A DNA stretch of 29,220 nucleotides from Rhodocyclaceae bacterium (GTDB lineage: Bacteria; Pseudomonadota; Gammaproteobacteria; Burkholderiales; Rhodocyclaceae). The stretch lies in assembly GCA_013821865.1 (NCBI GenBank), contig PNJM01000001.1, positions 1-29,220 of the forward strand, written 5' to 3'. The position numbers and the translations under genes were made by a program. Of the stretch, positions 13,903 through 22,318 are shown piece after piece (position 1 is the first letter of the stretch; each line of letters begins with the position of its first letter). The notes below the pieces were generated by a model. The model saw only the letters and a program-made list of their open reading frames with translations, made no database searches and was not told the origin of the DNA.

Positions 13903-14514
13903 ATGAAACTCACGCATGATTTCATTGAGCGCAAGATCGGCTGGATGATCGTTTTCGTGCTGCTGGTTGTCTCCGTCGGCGGCCTGGTCGAGATCGTCCC
14001 GCTGTTTTTCCAGAAATCGACGACGCAGCCGGTGGCCGGCCTGAAACCCTACACCGCGGTGCAACTGTCGGGCCGCGACATCTACCTGCGCGAAGGCTGC
14101 TACAACTGCCATTCGCAGATGATCCGCCCCTTCCGCGCCGAAACCGAGCGCTACGGCCACTACTCGGTGGCCGGCGAGTTCGTCTATGACCACCCGTTCC
14201 AGTGGGGCTCGAAGCGCACCGGCCCGGACCTGCACCGCGTCGGCGGCCGCTACTCGGACGAGTGGCACCGCGTGCACCTGCTCAACCCGCGCGACGTGGT
14301 GCCGGAATCCAACATGCCGGCCTACTTCTGGCTCGACCGGCCGCTCGACGGCAGCGACATCGAAGCCAGGATGCGGGCCCTGCGCCTAGTTGGCGTGCCC
14401 TATACCGACGAGGATATCAAGGACGCCGCCACCCAGCTGAAGGGCAAGACCGAACTCGACGCGCTCGTCGCCTACCTGCAGGGGCTGGGCACGGCGCTCA
14501 AGCAGACGAGGTAA
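13903..14514 (+). CDS. ccoO: CcoO, mono-haem cytochrome c subunit of cbb3 oxidase
   Basis: A 203-residue membrane-anchored cytochrome c. One N-terminal transmembrane helix (about 13-34) is followed by the haem-binding site C66-YN-C69-H70 ([14 protein letters not shown]) and the axial Met138 in ESNMPAY, both family signatures. It passes electrons from CcoP to CcoN in the periplasm. The Shine-Dalgarno AGGAGA lies 7 nt upstream. ccoQ follows after 3 bp. Confidence 0.96.
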   Translation: MKLTHDFIERKIGWMIVFVLLVVSVGGLVEIVPLFFQKSTTQPVAGLKPYTAVQLSGRDIYLREGCYNCHSQMIRPFRAETERYGHYSVAGEFVYDHPFQWGSKRTGPDLHRVGGRYSDEWHRVHLLNPRDVVPESNMPAYFWLDRPLDGSDIEARMRALRLVGVPYTDEDIKDAATQLKGKTELDALVAYLQGLGTALKQTR

Positions 14515-14517
14515 GCC

Positions 14518-14703
14518 ATGGACATCAACGACCTGCGTTCGTTCGTCACGGTGCTGGCCTTCGCCACGTTCATCGGCATCGTGCTGTGGGCCTGGAGCGG
14601 CAGGCAGAAACAGGCCTTCGACGAGGCGGCCAATCTGCCATTTGCGGAAGACGAGCTGCCGGCTTCGGCCCGCAGCGCTAGCAAGGAATCTCATCATGAG
14701 TGA
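14518..14703 (+). CDS. ccoQ: CcoQ, small subunit of cbb3 oxidase
   Basis: A 61-residue protein with one transmembrane helix (FVTVLAFATFIGIVLWAW) and the CcoQ-typical AWSGRQKQAFDEAANLPFAED. CcoQ stabilises the CcoP-CcoNO complex. It lies in order between ccoO and ccoP; its 3' end overlaps the ccoP start by 8 bp. Confidence 0.93.
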   Translation: MDINDLRSFVTVLAFATFIGIVLWAWSGRQKQAFDEAANLPFAEDELPASARSASKESHHE

Positions 14704-15616
14704 TTTCGTCAGCGGTTTCTGGAGCGTCTATGTGGCGCTCGTCACCGGCGTCAGCATTCTCGGCTGCGGCGTGTTCCTGTGGATGCAAAGCAAGGTGAAG
14801 CAGGTCCCGGCCGGGGCCGAGCCGGAACTGAAGGACCATGTCTGGGACGAGGACCTGCAGGAATACAACAACCCCCTGCCGCGCTGGTGGATGTGGCTGT
14901 TCTACATCACCATCGTCTTCGCCCTGGGCTATCTCGCCGTCTATCCGGGCCTGGGCAGCTACAAGGGCTCCTTCGGCTGGACCTCGGCCAGGGAGTATGA
15001 GGACGAGATGCAGAAGGCCAATGCCCAATATGCGCCGATCTTCGAGCAGTTCGCCAGGCAGGATTTGAAGAGCGTGGCGGCCGACCCGAAGGCCCGGCAG
15101 ATGGGCGAGCGCCTCTTCGTCACCTACTGCGCCCAGTGCCACGGCTCGGATGCGCGCGGCGCCAAGGGCTTCCCCAACCTCGCCGACAGCGACTGGCTCT
15201 ACGGCGGCGAGCCGGAGCAGATCAAGCAGAGCATCCTGGAGGGGCGCAACGGCGTCATGCCGCCCGGCCTCTTGGCCGGCGAGGAGGCCAAGGATGCGGC
15301 CCACTACGTGCGCTCGCTCTCCGGGCTGGCGGCCGACTCGATCCGGGTCGCCCGCGGCAAGGAGAAGTTCGCCGCCTCCTGCTCGGCCTGCCACGGGCCG
15401 GACGGCAAGGGCATGCAGGCGGTCGGCGCGCCCAACCTGACCGACCAGACCTGGCTCTACGGCTCCTCCGAGACCACCATCCTGGAGGGCATCGCCAAGG
15501 GCCGCAATAATCAGATGCCGGCGCACAAGGAATTTCTCGGCGAGGCCAAGGCGCATCTGCTGGCAGCGTATGTTTACGGCCTGTCCGCCGATGCGGCGCG
15601 AACCGATAAAAAATAA
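14696..15616 (+). CDS. ccoP: CcoP, di-haem cytochrome c subunit of cbb3 oxidase
   Basis: A 306-residue protein. Two N-terminal transmembrane helices (about 8-30 and 64-84) are joined by the CcoP signature DEDLQEYNNPLPRWW, the two-helix form found in Pseudomonas and many betaproteobacteria. Two cytochrome c domains follow, with C145-AQ-C148-H149 and C229-SA-C232-H233. It accepts electrons from soluble or bc1-linked cytochromes. The ATG at 14696 lies inside the ccoQ end; the longer open frame upstream is ccoQ in another frame. A hairpin follows the gene. Confidence 0.96.
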   Translation: MSDFVSGFWSVYVALVTGVSILGCGVFLWMQSKVKQVPAGAEPELKDHVWDEDLQEYNNPLPRWWMWLFYITIVFALGYLAVYPGLGSYKGSFGWTSAREYEDEMQKANAQYAPIFEQFARQDLKSVAADPKARQMGERLFVTYCAQCHGSDARGAKGFPNLADSDWLYGGEPEQIKQSILEGRNGVMPPGLLAGEEAKDAAHYVRSLSGLAADSIRVARGKEKFAASCSACHGPDGKGMQAVGAPNLTDQTWLYGSSETTILEGIAKGRNNQMPAHKEFLGEAKAHLLAAYVYGLSADAARTDKK

Positions 15617-15628
15617 AACTGTCTCATG

Positions 15629-15661
15629 ACTGTTTCCGGGCATGTGCCCGGAAACAGTTTT
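15629..15661. terminator. Perfect palindrome between ccoP and ccoG, likely (partial) terminator
   Basis: ACTGTTTCCGGGCA (15629-15642) and TGCCCGGAAACAGT (15645-15658) are perfect inverted copies around TG, followed by only three more T and then C-rich sequence. It could end or attenuate the ccoNOQP transcript, or protect its 3' end, while letting some transcription reach ccoG 20 bp downstream. Confidence 0.7.
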
Positions 15662-15681
15662 CCCCGACCGAGAGCTTCACC

Positions 15682-17103
15682 ATGGCCGAACCGGCCCCCA
15701 GGCAAGGCAGCGCCAAGATCATCCCGATCAAGGAGGATGTCCTTTACGAAGCACAGAAGAAAATCTACGCCCGCTCGGTGAGCGGGATCTTCGCCACCTG
15801 GCGCTGGATTTTCGTCTGGTTTACCCAGATCCTTTTCTACGGCCTGTGCTGGGTCGAATGGAACGGTCGCCAGGCTGTCCTGTTCGATCTGGTCGAACGC
15901 AAGTTCTACATCCTCGGCCTGGTCTTCTGGCCGCAGGACGTTTTCTACCTCGCCGTCCTGCTCATCATCTCGGCGCTGGCCCTGTTCCTGTTCACCGCGG
16001 TGGCCGGCAGGTTGTTCTGCGGCTACGCCTGTCCGCAAACGGTCTACACCGAGATATTCATGTGGGTCGAGAAGCTCTTCGAAGGCGACCGCGCGGCCCG
16101 CATGAAGCTCGACGCTGCGCCGATGAGCGCGCGCAAGCTCGGCCTCAAGTCGGCCAAGCATTTGGCGTGGATCGTCATCGGCCTGTGGACGGGCTTCACT
16201 TTCGTCGGCTACTTCACGCCGATCAGGACACTGATGCACGAAGTCGTATCCTGGCAACTCGGCCCGTGGCAGATTTTCTGGATTCTCTTCTATGGCTTCG
16301 CTACCTGGGGCAACGCCGGCTTCATGCGCGAGCAGGTGTGCAAGTACATGTGTCCCTACGCCCGCTTCCAGGGCGTCATGTTCGATCCGGACACGCTGAT
16401 CGTCACCTATGACACCGAGCGCGGCGAGCCGCGCGGCTCGCGTTCGAAAAAGAGCGATCATAAGGCGGCCGGCAAGGGCGATTGCGTGGATTGCAGCATC
16501 TGCGTACAGGTCTGTCCCGTCGGCATTGATATCCGCGAGGGGTTGCAGTACGAATGCATCGGCTGCTCGGCCTGCATCGATGCCTGCGATCAGGTGATGG
16601 ACAAGATGAGCTACCCGCGCGGCCTCATCCGTTACTCGACCGAGCATGCCCTCAAGGAGCACTGGGGCGCGCGCGAGATCGTCCGCCACATTGCGCGGCC
16701 GCGCACGCTGCTCTATGGTTCCGTCCTGTCGGCCATCGTCATCGCCGCCGCCTGGGCGCTTGCGGTGCGCGTGCCGCTCAAGGTCGATGTCATCCGCGAC
16801 CGCGCGGCGCTGGCGCGCGAGGTCGAAGGCGGCCGGATCGAAAACCTGTTCCGGCTGCAGGTCATGAATATGGCAGAGGAGCCGCGCCGCTTCGCCCTCA
16901 GCGTCACCGGCATGGACGCGCTGCAGATCGCATCGGAGCGCATCGTCGAGGTTCCCGCCGCCACCACGCAGAGCGTCTCCGTGCGCGTGCGTGCCGAACC
17001 GGATGCCGGCAAGCGCGGCTCCAACCGCATCTATTTCGAAGTGCGCGCCCTCAATCACGACGACGTCAATGTGCGCGAGAAAGCCAGTTTCCTGCTGCCG
17101 TGA
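15682..17103 (+). CDS. ccoG: CcoG (FixG/RdxA-type) cupric reductase for cbb3 assembly
   Basis: A 473-residue polyferredoxin-like membrane protein. It has several transmembrane helices, a Cys motif CGYACPQ (about 114-120), CKYMCPYARFQ, and a double 4Fe-4S ferredoxin region (CVDCSICVQVCPVG and CIGCSACIDACD). A C-terminal periplasmic Ig-like domain (from about residue 365) follows a further helix. CcoG reduces Cu(II) to Cu(I) before export by CcoI for CcoN maturation. It follows ccoP after a 65-bp gap containing a hairpin and precedes ccoH by 11 bp. Confidence 0.95.
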   Translation: MAEPAPRQGSAKIIPIKEDVLYEAQKKIYARSVSGIFATWRWIFVWFTQILFYGLCWVEWNGRQAVLFDLVERKFYILGLVFWPQDVFYLAVLLIISALALFLFTAVAGRLFCGYACPQTVYTEIFMWVEKLFEGDRAARMKLDAAPMSARKLGLKSAKHLAWIVIGLWTGFTFVGYFTPIRTLMHEVVSWQLGPWQIFWILFYGFATWGNAGFMREQVCKYMCPYARFQGVMFDPDTLIVTYDTERGEPRGSRSKKSDHKAAGKGDCVDCSICVQVCPVGIDIREGLQYECIGCSACIDACDQVMDKMSYPRGLIRYSTEHALKEHWGAREIVRHIARPRTLLYGSVLSAIVIAAAWALAVRVPLKVDVIRDRAALAREVEGGRIENLFRLQVMNMAEEPRRFALSVTGMDALQIASERIVEVPAATTQSVSVRVRAEPDAGKRGSNRIYFEVRALNHDDVNVREKASFLLP

Positions 17104-17114
17104 GGGACGATGCG

Positions 17115-17618
17115 ATGAATACCGATGCCGCACAACCCTGGTACCGCCACCGCTGGCCGTGGCTGCTCATGGCCGGACCCGCGGTGGTCGTCGTTGCCGG
17201 CGTCATCACGCTCTGGCTTGCCGTGCGCAGCAACGACGGCCTGGTGGCCGACGACTATTACAAGCAGGGCCTCGCCATCAACCGTACGCTGGCGCGGGCC
17301 GAGCGGGCGCAGGCGATGGGCCTCGAGGCGCGGCTTGCCGCGCGCGAAGGGCAGGCCCGATTGCGGCTCGCCGGCCGCCCCGGTGTCGTGCTGCCGCCGC
17401 GCGTCCGGCTGACGCTGTCCCATCCGACGCGCAGCGGGCTCGACCAGGCGCTGCTGCTGACGGGGCAGGGCGGCGTTTACACCGGCCCGGCCGTGGAACT
17501 GCCGGCGGGACGCTGGCAAGTGGTGATCGAGGATGAGGCGGCGACCTGGCGGCTGGCCGGCGCGGCCAGCCTGACTGAAGGAGAAGTGGTGCTCAAGCCG
17601 CTGGAAAGCGGCAGATAA
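17115..17618 (+). CDS. ccoH: CcoH (FixH-like) cbb3 oxidase assembly protein
   Basis: A 167-residue protein. The N-terminal WYRHRWPWLLMAGPAVVVVAGVITLWLAVRS is a membrane anchor, and SNDGLVADDYYKQGLAINRTLARAERA is the FixH family signature. A periplasmic beta-rich domain of about 100 residues follows. FixH-like proteins stabilise the complex during assembly. The start ATG has GAGGGACG upstream; a GTG at 17100 in the same frame is possible but has no advantage. Placed as expected directly after ccoG. Confidence 0.93.
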   Translation: MNTDAAQPWYRHRWPWLLMAGPAVVVVAGVITLWLAVRSNDGLVADDYYKQGLAINRTLARAERAQAMGLEARLAAREGQARLRLAGRPGVVLPPRVRLTLSHPTRSGLDQALLLTGQGGVYTGPAVELPAGRWQVVIEDEAATWRLAGAASLTEGEVVLKPLESGR

Positions 17619-17665
17619 AAAAACGGAGCCGGCACAGACCGGCCAATTTCCCGGGAGAGAGACAA

Positions 17666-17956
17666 ATGAAGCAAATGATCTGGATACTCTGGCCATCCTT
17701 CGTCGTCGGCGGCATCGCCGAGACGATCTTCTTCACGCTGTTCGACCCGCAGGACCTGCAGATATTCGGCGTACAGCACGAAATGTCGCGGGTGGCCATC
17801 TATTCCATCGGCTTCTTTCTCTTCTGGCTGATGGCCGCCGGATCGAGCGCCTTCACCTGCTTCATACAGCGCCGGGCCGATGCGCCCTACCGCTGCCCGC
17901 TGCCCGCCTGCGACCGCCCCCTGGGTTGTCCGAAGCGCGAAGAAGGCGGCACCTGA
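17666..17956 (+). CDS. Small two-helix membrane protein of unknown function at the end of the cco cluster
   Basis: A 96-residue protein with two clear transmembrane helices (about 5-25 and 43-66) and a Cys-bearing C-terminus (YRCPLPACDRPLGCPKREE). Name and function are not recognised. The two helices carry Trp and Phe and acidic Glu19. The four Cys of the second half (FTCFI, RCP, ACD, GCP) could bind metal or be structural. It lies 47 bp after ccoH with the strong Shine-Dalgarno GGGAGAGAG, so it is probably co-transcribed with ccoGH. The 10 bases before its ATG are complementary to the linker of the candidate sRNA at 10002-10011. A role in cbb3 biogenesis is a guess from position. Confidence 0.75.
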   Translation: MKQMIWILWPSFVVGGIAETIFFTLFDPQDLQIFGVQHEMSRVAIYSIGFFLFWLMAAGSSAFTCFIQRRADAPYRCPLPACDRPLGCPKREEGGT

Positions 17957-17957
17957 C

Positions 17958-18710
17958 CTACTGCCGGTTGAACTCCTGGAGGCAGTTCTTGAGCGCGTCG
18001 CCGATGTTGCCGGATCGCAGTTCGCAATCGCCCGTCCTGGCCGTGCCCGGCTGAGCCTTGTTTCCTGCGGGGGGCGCCGCGTCGGGCCGATAGGCGTTCT
18101 TCGCCCGATCCTGCTCGAGTTGCGCCCACTGGCTCTTCTTGGCCTCTGCCAATTTTGCCTGATCTTCCTCCAGCTTCTTGTGATCCTGGGCAAGCGCTTT
18201 TTCCTGATCTGTCAGCTTGGCCTGCTCGACCTCGATCTTCCGGTTTTCCAGGACCAGAATTTTCTCGTAGCCGGAGAGCAGGGCTTTCTGCTGGGCGATC
18301 TCTTCCTGCTGGCGGCTGATTTCGGCCGACTGGTGTGCGACGACTCCGGAGAAGAGATAGTAGGCGCCGCCACTGCCGGCGAGTGCGCCGATCAGGGCGG
18401 CGGTCATGTAGGCCAGCAGGCCACGCCAGCGCCGCGGTTCGGCCTTTGCCACTTCCTTGTCCTCGGCAGGCGCGCTTTCCCTCCGCCAGCCGGCTTTGCG
18501 CTCGGCTGCCGCGGGTTTTCCTTCCTCGCTTTCCGCTTCTGCTGCCGGTTTGCCACGCAGTCTGCCCAGCCCGTTTGCCCACGCATTGTGCAAGATATCG
18601 AGTCCACTGCGAAAAGCCGCCTTCAGGCGGAAAAACCGGCCTGCGGACGTGGCGGATTCTTGTTCCGGGACGACTTCATCAGCCGGGGGGACGCGTTCGA
18701 TAGCCTGCAA
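17958..18710 (-). CDS. Membrane-anchored coiled-coil protein of unknown function
   Basis: A 250-residue protein with a TTG start at 18710 preceded by GGAG at good spacing; an in-frame stop upstream excludes longer forms. The layout is a charged cytoplasmic N-terminus rich in Ala, Glu and Lys (1-95), one transmembrane helix (about 97-126), then a long coiled coil (about 128-205, with ENRKIEVEQAKLTDQEKALAQDHKKLEEDQAKL) rich in Gln, Glu and Lys. A small C-terminal part with two Cys (GDCELRSGNIGDALKNCLQEFN) follows. The coiled coil and C-terminus would be periplasmic if the N-terminus is inside. No function is recognised. It is downstream of miaA on the same strand (70-bp gap) and ends 1 bp from the convergent cco-cluster gene. 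Confidence 0.8.
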   Translation of the reverse strand: MQAIERVPPADEVVPEQESATSAGRFFRLKAAFRSGLDILHNAWANGLGRLRGKPAAEAESEEGKPAAAERKAGWRRESAPAEDKEVAKAEPRRWRGLLAYMTAALIGALAGSGGAYYLFSGVVAHQSAEISRQQEEIAQQKALLSGYEKILVLENRKIEVEQAKLTDQEKALAQDHKKLEEDQAKLAEAKKSQWAQLEQDRAKNAYRPDAAPPAGNKAQPGTARTGDCELRSGNIGDALKNCLQEFNRQ

Positions 18711-18780
18711 GAAATGCTCCGATTCTGGCCGCTATAACGGGAGGTATAACGGCGCGAACCGGTTCGGACTTGAGGGAGTG

Positions 18781-19830
18781 TCAGATGGCAGCCAGCCGCT
18801 CCTCGATGGCCTGCGCCACGCGTGACGCAAGGCCGGCCGCAAGGCAGTCGAGCAGCGGCACGTCCGGCATGCCGCGCTGCCAGGTCATCTGCCGCTTGGC
18901 CAGCTGGCGCGTGGCGGCGACGGCCTTCTCGCGCAGCGTCGTTCGATCACAGTTGCCTTCGAGGAATTCCCACGCCTGCCGGTAGCCGACGCAGCGCATC
19001 GAGGGCAGGTTCGCATCGAGACGATATTTTCTTCGCAGGGCGGCGACCTCATCCAGCAGGCCGGCTTCGAGCATGACCTCGAAGCGCCGTGCAATGCGTT
19101 CGTGCAGCACGGCGCGGTCGGAAGGCATCAGCCCGAGCGCAATGAGGCGATAGGGCGGCGCTTCGCTGCTCCTGCGCGCGAAGCCGTCCGCCAGCGGTGC
19201 GCCCGTCAGGCGCACGATCTCCAGCGCGCGCTGGATGCGCTGCGCGTCGTTGGGCTTCAGGCGTGCGCCGCTGGCGGGATCGAGCATGGCCAGTTCCGCG
19301 TGCAGGGCCGGCCAGCCGCGCGCCCGCGCATCCTCGTCGATCTTGCGGCGGATGTCCGGGTCGGCCGGGGGCAGATCGGAGAGCCCCTCGCGCAGGGCCT
19401 TGAAGTAGAGCATGGTGCCGCCGGCCAGCAGCGGGATGCGCCCGCGCGCCTTGATCTCCGCCATCAGGCGCAGGGCATCGGCGCGGAAGCGGGCGGCGGA
19501 ATAGCTTTCCTCCGGGCTGATGAGGTCGATCAGGTGGTGCGGGAATCGTTCGAGCGTGGCGCGATCCGGCTTGGCCGTGCCGATGTCCATATCGCGGTAG
19601 ACCTGCGCCGAATCCACGCTGACGATCTCCACCGGCAGGCGCATCGCCAGTTCCAGCACGACCGCGGTCTTGCCGCTGGCGGTCGGGCCCATGAGGAGGA
19701 TGGCCGGTGGGAGCCGGCCATCCTCCTCATGGGCGCGCGGTTGTCCCCCGCCCCCCGTCCCCCGCCCCGGGGGCGGGGGTGACTGATTTGCCGCACCCGA
19801 CGGGTGCGGAGAGGGGGGCTTAGCGGCCAC
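18781..19830 (-). CDS. miaA: MiaA, tRNA dimethylallyltransferase (unusual N-terminus)
   Basis: A 349-residue frame. Its core matches MiaA: P-loop GPTASGKT, then [46 protein letters not shown] and the tRNA-binding region RCVGYRQAW...[10 protein letters not shown]. The enzyme adds dimethylallyl to N6 of A37 in tRNAs reading U-starting codons. Normal proteins have about 10 residues before the P-loop strand; here 42 precede PAILLMGP. They are encoded by GC-rich hairpin repeats and a 20-bp palindrome, and give low-complexity [23 protein letters not shown] 19830 overlaps the mutL stop and is the only in-frame start before Met47 (19692), which would remove the first strand. The true start is therefore uncertain. 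Confidence 0.92.
   Translation of the reverse strand: MAAKPPSPHPSGAANQSPPPPGRGTGGGGQPRAHEEDGRLPPAILLMGPTASGKTAVVLELAMRLPVEIVSVDSAQVYRDMDIGTAKPDRATLERFPHHLIDLISPEESYSAARFRADALRLMAEIKARGRIPLLAGGTMLYFKALREGLSDLPPADPDIRRKIDEDARARGWPALHAELAMLDPASGARLKPNDAQRIQRALEIVRLTGAPLADGFARRSSEAPPYRLIALGLMPSDRAVLHERIARRFEVMLEAGLLDEVAALRRKYRLDANLPSMRCVGYRQAWEFLEGNCDRTTLREKAVAATRQLAKRQMTWQRGMPDVPLLDCLAAGLASRVAQAIEERLAAI
19688..19733. repeat. 20-bp perfect inverted repeat at the miaA P-loop
   Basis: Positions 19688-19707 and 19714-19733 are perfect inverted copies separated by 6 nt. The downstream arm (in mRNA sense) encodes PAILLMG of the MiaA P-loop strand. The upstream arm is its mirror and contains GAGGAGG. 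It may result from a fold-back replication event, and it would form a very strong hairpin in the miaA mRNA. Confidence 0.9.
19759..19809. repeat. Two GC-rich hairpins between mutL and the miaA core
   Basis: CCCCCGCCCC (19759-19768) pairs with GGGGCGGGGG (19770-19779). CCGCACCCG (19791-19799) pairs with CGGGTGCGG (19801-19809) around one base. The region looks like an intergenic repeat element that the miaA frame now reads through. Confidence 0.8.
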
Positions 19831-21565
19831 GCAGGAACAGGCGGTCGAGATCGTCCATGCCGAGCTGCGTCCATGTCGGCCGGCCGTGGTTGCACTGGTC
19901 GGCGCGCTCGGTGGCTTCCATCTCGCGCAGCAGGGCGTTCATCTCGGGCAGGCTGAGCGAGCGGTGCGCGCGCACGGCGCCGTGGCAGGCCAGGGTCGCC
20001 AGCAGCTCGTTGCGATGTTCGGCGGCGGCGCGGCTGGCGCCGAGCTTTTCCATGTCGGCGAGCAGCGCTCGCACCAAATCTGGAACTTTCGCGTTGGCGA
20101 GCAGGGCCGGCACGGCGCGCACCGCAAGTTCGCGCGGCCCGGCCGGGGCGATCTCGAAGCCGAGACGGCGCAGCGTGTCGGCATGCTCCTGCGCGGCGGC
20201 CATTTCCTCGCCGCCGGCCGCCAGCACGGCGGGGATGAGAAGCTGCTGCGACGCCGCGCCGCTGTCGTCGAGCGCGTTCTTCAGCTTCTCGTAGAGGATG
20301 CGCTCGTGGGCGGCGTGCATGTCGACCAGCACGAGCCCCGTTGCGTTCTGCGCCAGGATATAGACGCCGTGCAGCTGGGCCAGCGCATAGCCGAGCGGCG
20401 GCGCCTCGCCTGGTGCGCTCTCGCCGATGCGTGGCGCCGGCATGGCAGAGGGGCGGACGAAATCGTAATAGGCCGCGACCGGCTGCTCGACGCCCAGCGC
20501 CTGCTGGCGCGGCATGGCAGACTGCTGTCCCCATTGCGTCGCGGGCGAAGAGGCGGCCTGGGAAACTGGCGCGGCGGATGCATGCGAGAGCGGTGCCGCC
20601 AAGGTGCGTTGCAGCGCGTGGAAGATGAATTGATGGATGGCGCGGCCGTCGCGAAAGCGCACCTCGGTCTTGGACGGGTGCACGTTCACGTCGACGCCGT
20701 AGGGGTCGAGTTCCAGGAACAGCACGTAGGCCGGGTGGCGGCTGCCGTGGAGGACGTCCGCGTAGGCTTCGCGCACGGCGTGGGCCAGCAGCTTGTCGCG
20801 CACGAAGCGGTTGTTGACGAAGAAATACTGGGCGTCGCGGCTGGCGCGCGAGTAGGCCGGCAGCGCGGCATAGCCCATGAGGCGCAGGCTGCCGGCGGCG
20901 GCTTCGAAGGGCCGGGCCTGCGCGGCGAACTCATCGCCGAGCATCTCGGCCACGCGCCGCGGCAGATCGCTCGCGGCGAGGCGATGGCCGACCCGGCCGT
21001 TGTGCTGCAACTGGAAGGCCACCGACGGCCGCGCCAGCGCGATGCGGCGGAACGCCTCCTCGCAATGGGCATACTCCGTCTGCCCGGTCTTGAGGAATTT
21101 CCGCCGTGCCGGCGTGTTGAAGTAGAGGTCGGCCACCTCGATCACCGTGCCGGCATTGAGCGCGGCCGGCGCAATGGCCATGTCCGCCGCGTCGATGCGG
21201 TAGGCGTGCGCCGCCTCGCGCACCCGGCTGGTGATGGAGACGCGGGCGACCGAGGCGATGGAGGCCAGCGCCTCGCCGCGGAAGCCGAGCGAGGCGACGT
21301 GTTCGAGGTCTTCCAGCGAGGCGATCTTGCTGGTGGCGTGGCGCGCCAGCGCCAGCGGCAGTTCGTCGCGCAGGATGCCGCAGCCGTCGTCGGCGACGCG
21401 GATCTGGCGCACGCCGCCCTCGGCGAGTTGCACGGAAATGTCCCACGCCCCGGCATCCAGGCTGTTCTCCAGCAGTTCCTTGAGTACTGAAGCCGGGCGC
21501 TCGACCACCTCGCCGGCGGCGATCTGGCTGATGAGCAGGTCTGGAAGGGGCTTGATTGAGGGCAT
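19820..21565 (-). CDS. mutL: MutL, DNA mismatch repair protein with endonuclease-type C-terminus
   Basis: A 581-residue protein. The GHKL ATPase N-terminus reads [32 protein letters not shown] and ATSKI, with GFRGEAL near residue 95-100. After a linker (about 335-390) the C-terminal dimerisation domain carries D415-M-H-A-A-H-E421-R-I-L-Y-E, the metal-binding endonuclease motif DQHAxxExxxxE with Met for Gln, plus ACHGAVRAH and CNHGRPTW. Such MutL proteins nick DNA themselves and occur in bacteria without MutH, although nothing here shows whether mutH exists. It is the first gene of mutL-miaA on the minus strand, divergent from dedA. Confidence 0.96.
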   Translation of the reverse strand: MPSIKPLPDLLISQIAAGEVVERPASVLKELLENSLDAGAWDISVQLAEGGVRQIRVADDGCGILRDELPLALARHATSKIASLEDLEHVASLGFRGEALASIASVARVSITSRVREAAHAYRIDAADMAIAPAALNAGTVIEVADLYFNTPARRKFLKTGQTEYAHCEEAFRRIALARPSVAFQLQHNGRVGHRLAASDLPRRVAEMLGDEFAAQARPFEAAAGSLRLMGYAALPAYSRASRDAQYFFVNNRFVRDKLLAHAVREAYADVLHGSRHPAYVLFLELDPYGVDVNVHPSKTEVRFRDGRAIHQFIFHALQRTLAAPLSHASAAPVSQAASSPATQWGQQSAMPRQQALGVEQPVAAYYDFVRPSAMPAPRIGESAPGEAPPLGYALAQLHGVYILAQNATGLVLVDMHAAHERILYEKLKNALDDSGAASQQLLIPAVLAAGGEEMAAAQEHADTLRRLGFEIAPAGPRELAVRAVPALLANAKVPDLVRALLADMEKLGASRAAAEHRNELLATLACHGAVRAHRSLSLPEMNALLREMEATERADQCNHGRPTWTQLGMDDLDRLFLRGR

Positions 21566-21615
21566 GGCGTTGCGGATGAATTATACTCTGCGGGCTTTTT
21601 TACCCTCGTGGCCTC

Positions 21616-22251
21616 ATGGAACTCCTCGCGCTCTTCTGGGACATCGTCGTCCACCTCGACAAGCACCTCGCCGCCCTGCTCGCCCAGCACGGCGCGTGGG
21701 TGTATGCCATCCTCTTCGTCATCGTCTTCTGCGAGACGGGGCTGGTGGTGACGCCCTTCCTGCCCGGCGATTCGCTGCTCTTTGTCGCCGGCGCCCTGGC
21801 CGCGACGGGCGGCATGGACGTGACGGCGCTGAATGTCTCGCTGATCGCCGCCGCGGTGCTCGGCAACAGCGTGAATTACTCGATCGGCCGCTACCTCGGG
21901 CCGAAGGTGTTCCAGTGGGAGGATTCGCGCTTCTTCAACAAGAAGGCGCTCGAGGCGGCGCATGCGTTTTACGAACGTCACGGCGGCAAAACCATTGTCA
22001 TAACCCGCTTCCTGCCCATCCTGCGCACTTTCGCGCCCTTCGTCGCCGGCATTGCCCAGATGTCCCTTATGCGTTTTCAGGCATTCAACATCGCCGGCGC
22101 CGTGCTATGGGTCGTTTCGCTCACGCTGGCCGGCTTCTGGTTCGGCAACCTGCCCATCGTGAAAGACAATCTGACGCTGGTCATCCTGGTCATCGCCGCC
22201 GTCTCGGTGATGCCGGCGGTGGTGGGCTATCTGAAGCACCGGGCCAGCTAA
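21616..22251 (+). CDS. DedA-family membrane protein
   Basis: A 211-residue integral membrane protein. FCETGLVVTPFLPGDSLLFVAGALA and GGKTIVITRFLPILRTFAPFVAG are the two DedA signatures, including the re-entrant loop Glu/Pro-Gly-Asp and the TRF(L/I)P motif with its Arg residues. Three or more further helices follow (FNIAGAVLWVVSLTLAGFWFG, LVILVIAAVSVMPAVVGYL). Family members (YqjA/YghB, and UptA-like) act in membrane lipid carrier recycling and proton-dependent homeostasis. It is divergent from mutL; TATACT at 21582-21587 is a possible -10 for this gene, but no good -35 fits. Confidence 0.93.
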   Translation: MELLALFWDIVVHLDKHLAALLAQHGAWVYAILFVIVFCETGLVVTPFLPGDSLLFVAGALAATGGMDVTALNVSLIAAAVLGNSVNYSIGRYLGPKVFQWEDSRFFNKKALEAAHAFYERHGGKTIVITRFLPILRTFAPFVAGIAQMSLMRFQAFNIAGAVLWVVSLTLAGFWFGNLPIVKDNLTLVILVIAAVSVMPAVVGYLKHRAS

Positions 22252-22318
22252 GCCTCGACATTTTTCCTTGCAGGACAGGCGCTTGGCCCGGTCAACGGGC
22301 TTTGCGCTATCATTGGCC

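Noticed and set aside
12214..14277. A 687-codon minus-strand frame antisense to ccoN/ccoO
   Set aside because: It mirrors highly conserved cco genes, is His/Asp/Glu/Gly-rich as expected from antisense reading of GC-rich codons, and has no recognisable domain.
15574..17133. A 519-codon minus-strand frame antisense to ccoG
   Set aside because: ccoG has complete ferredoxin motifs on the plus strand; the antisense frame has none.
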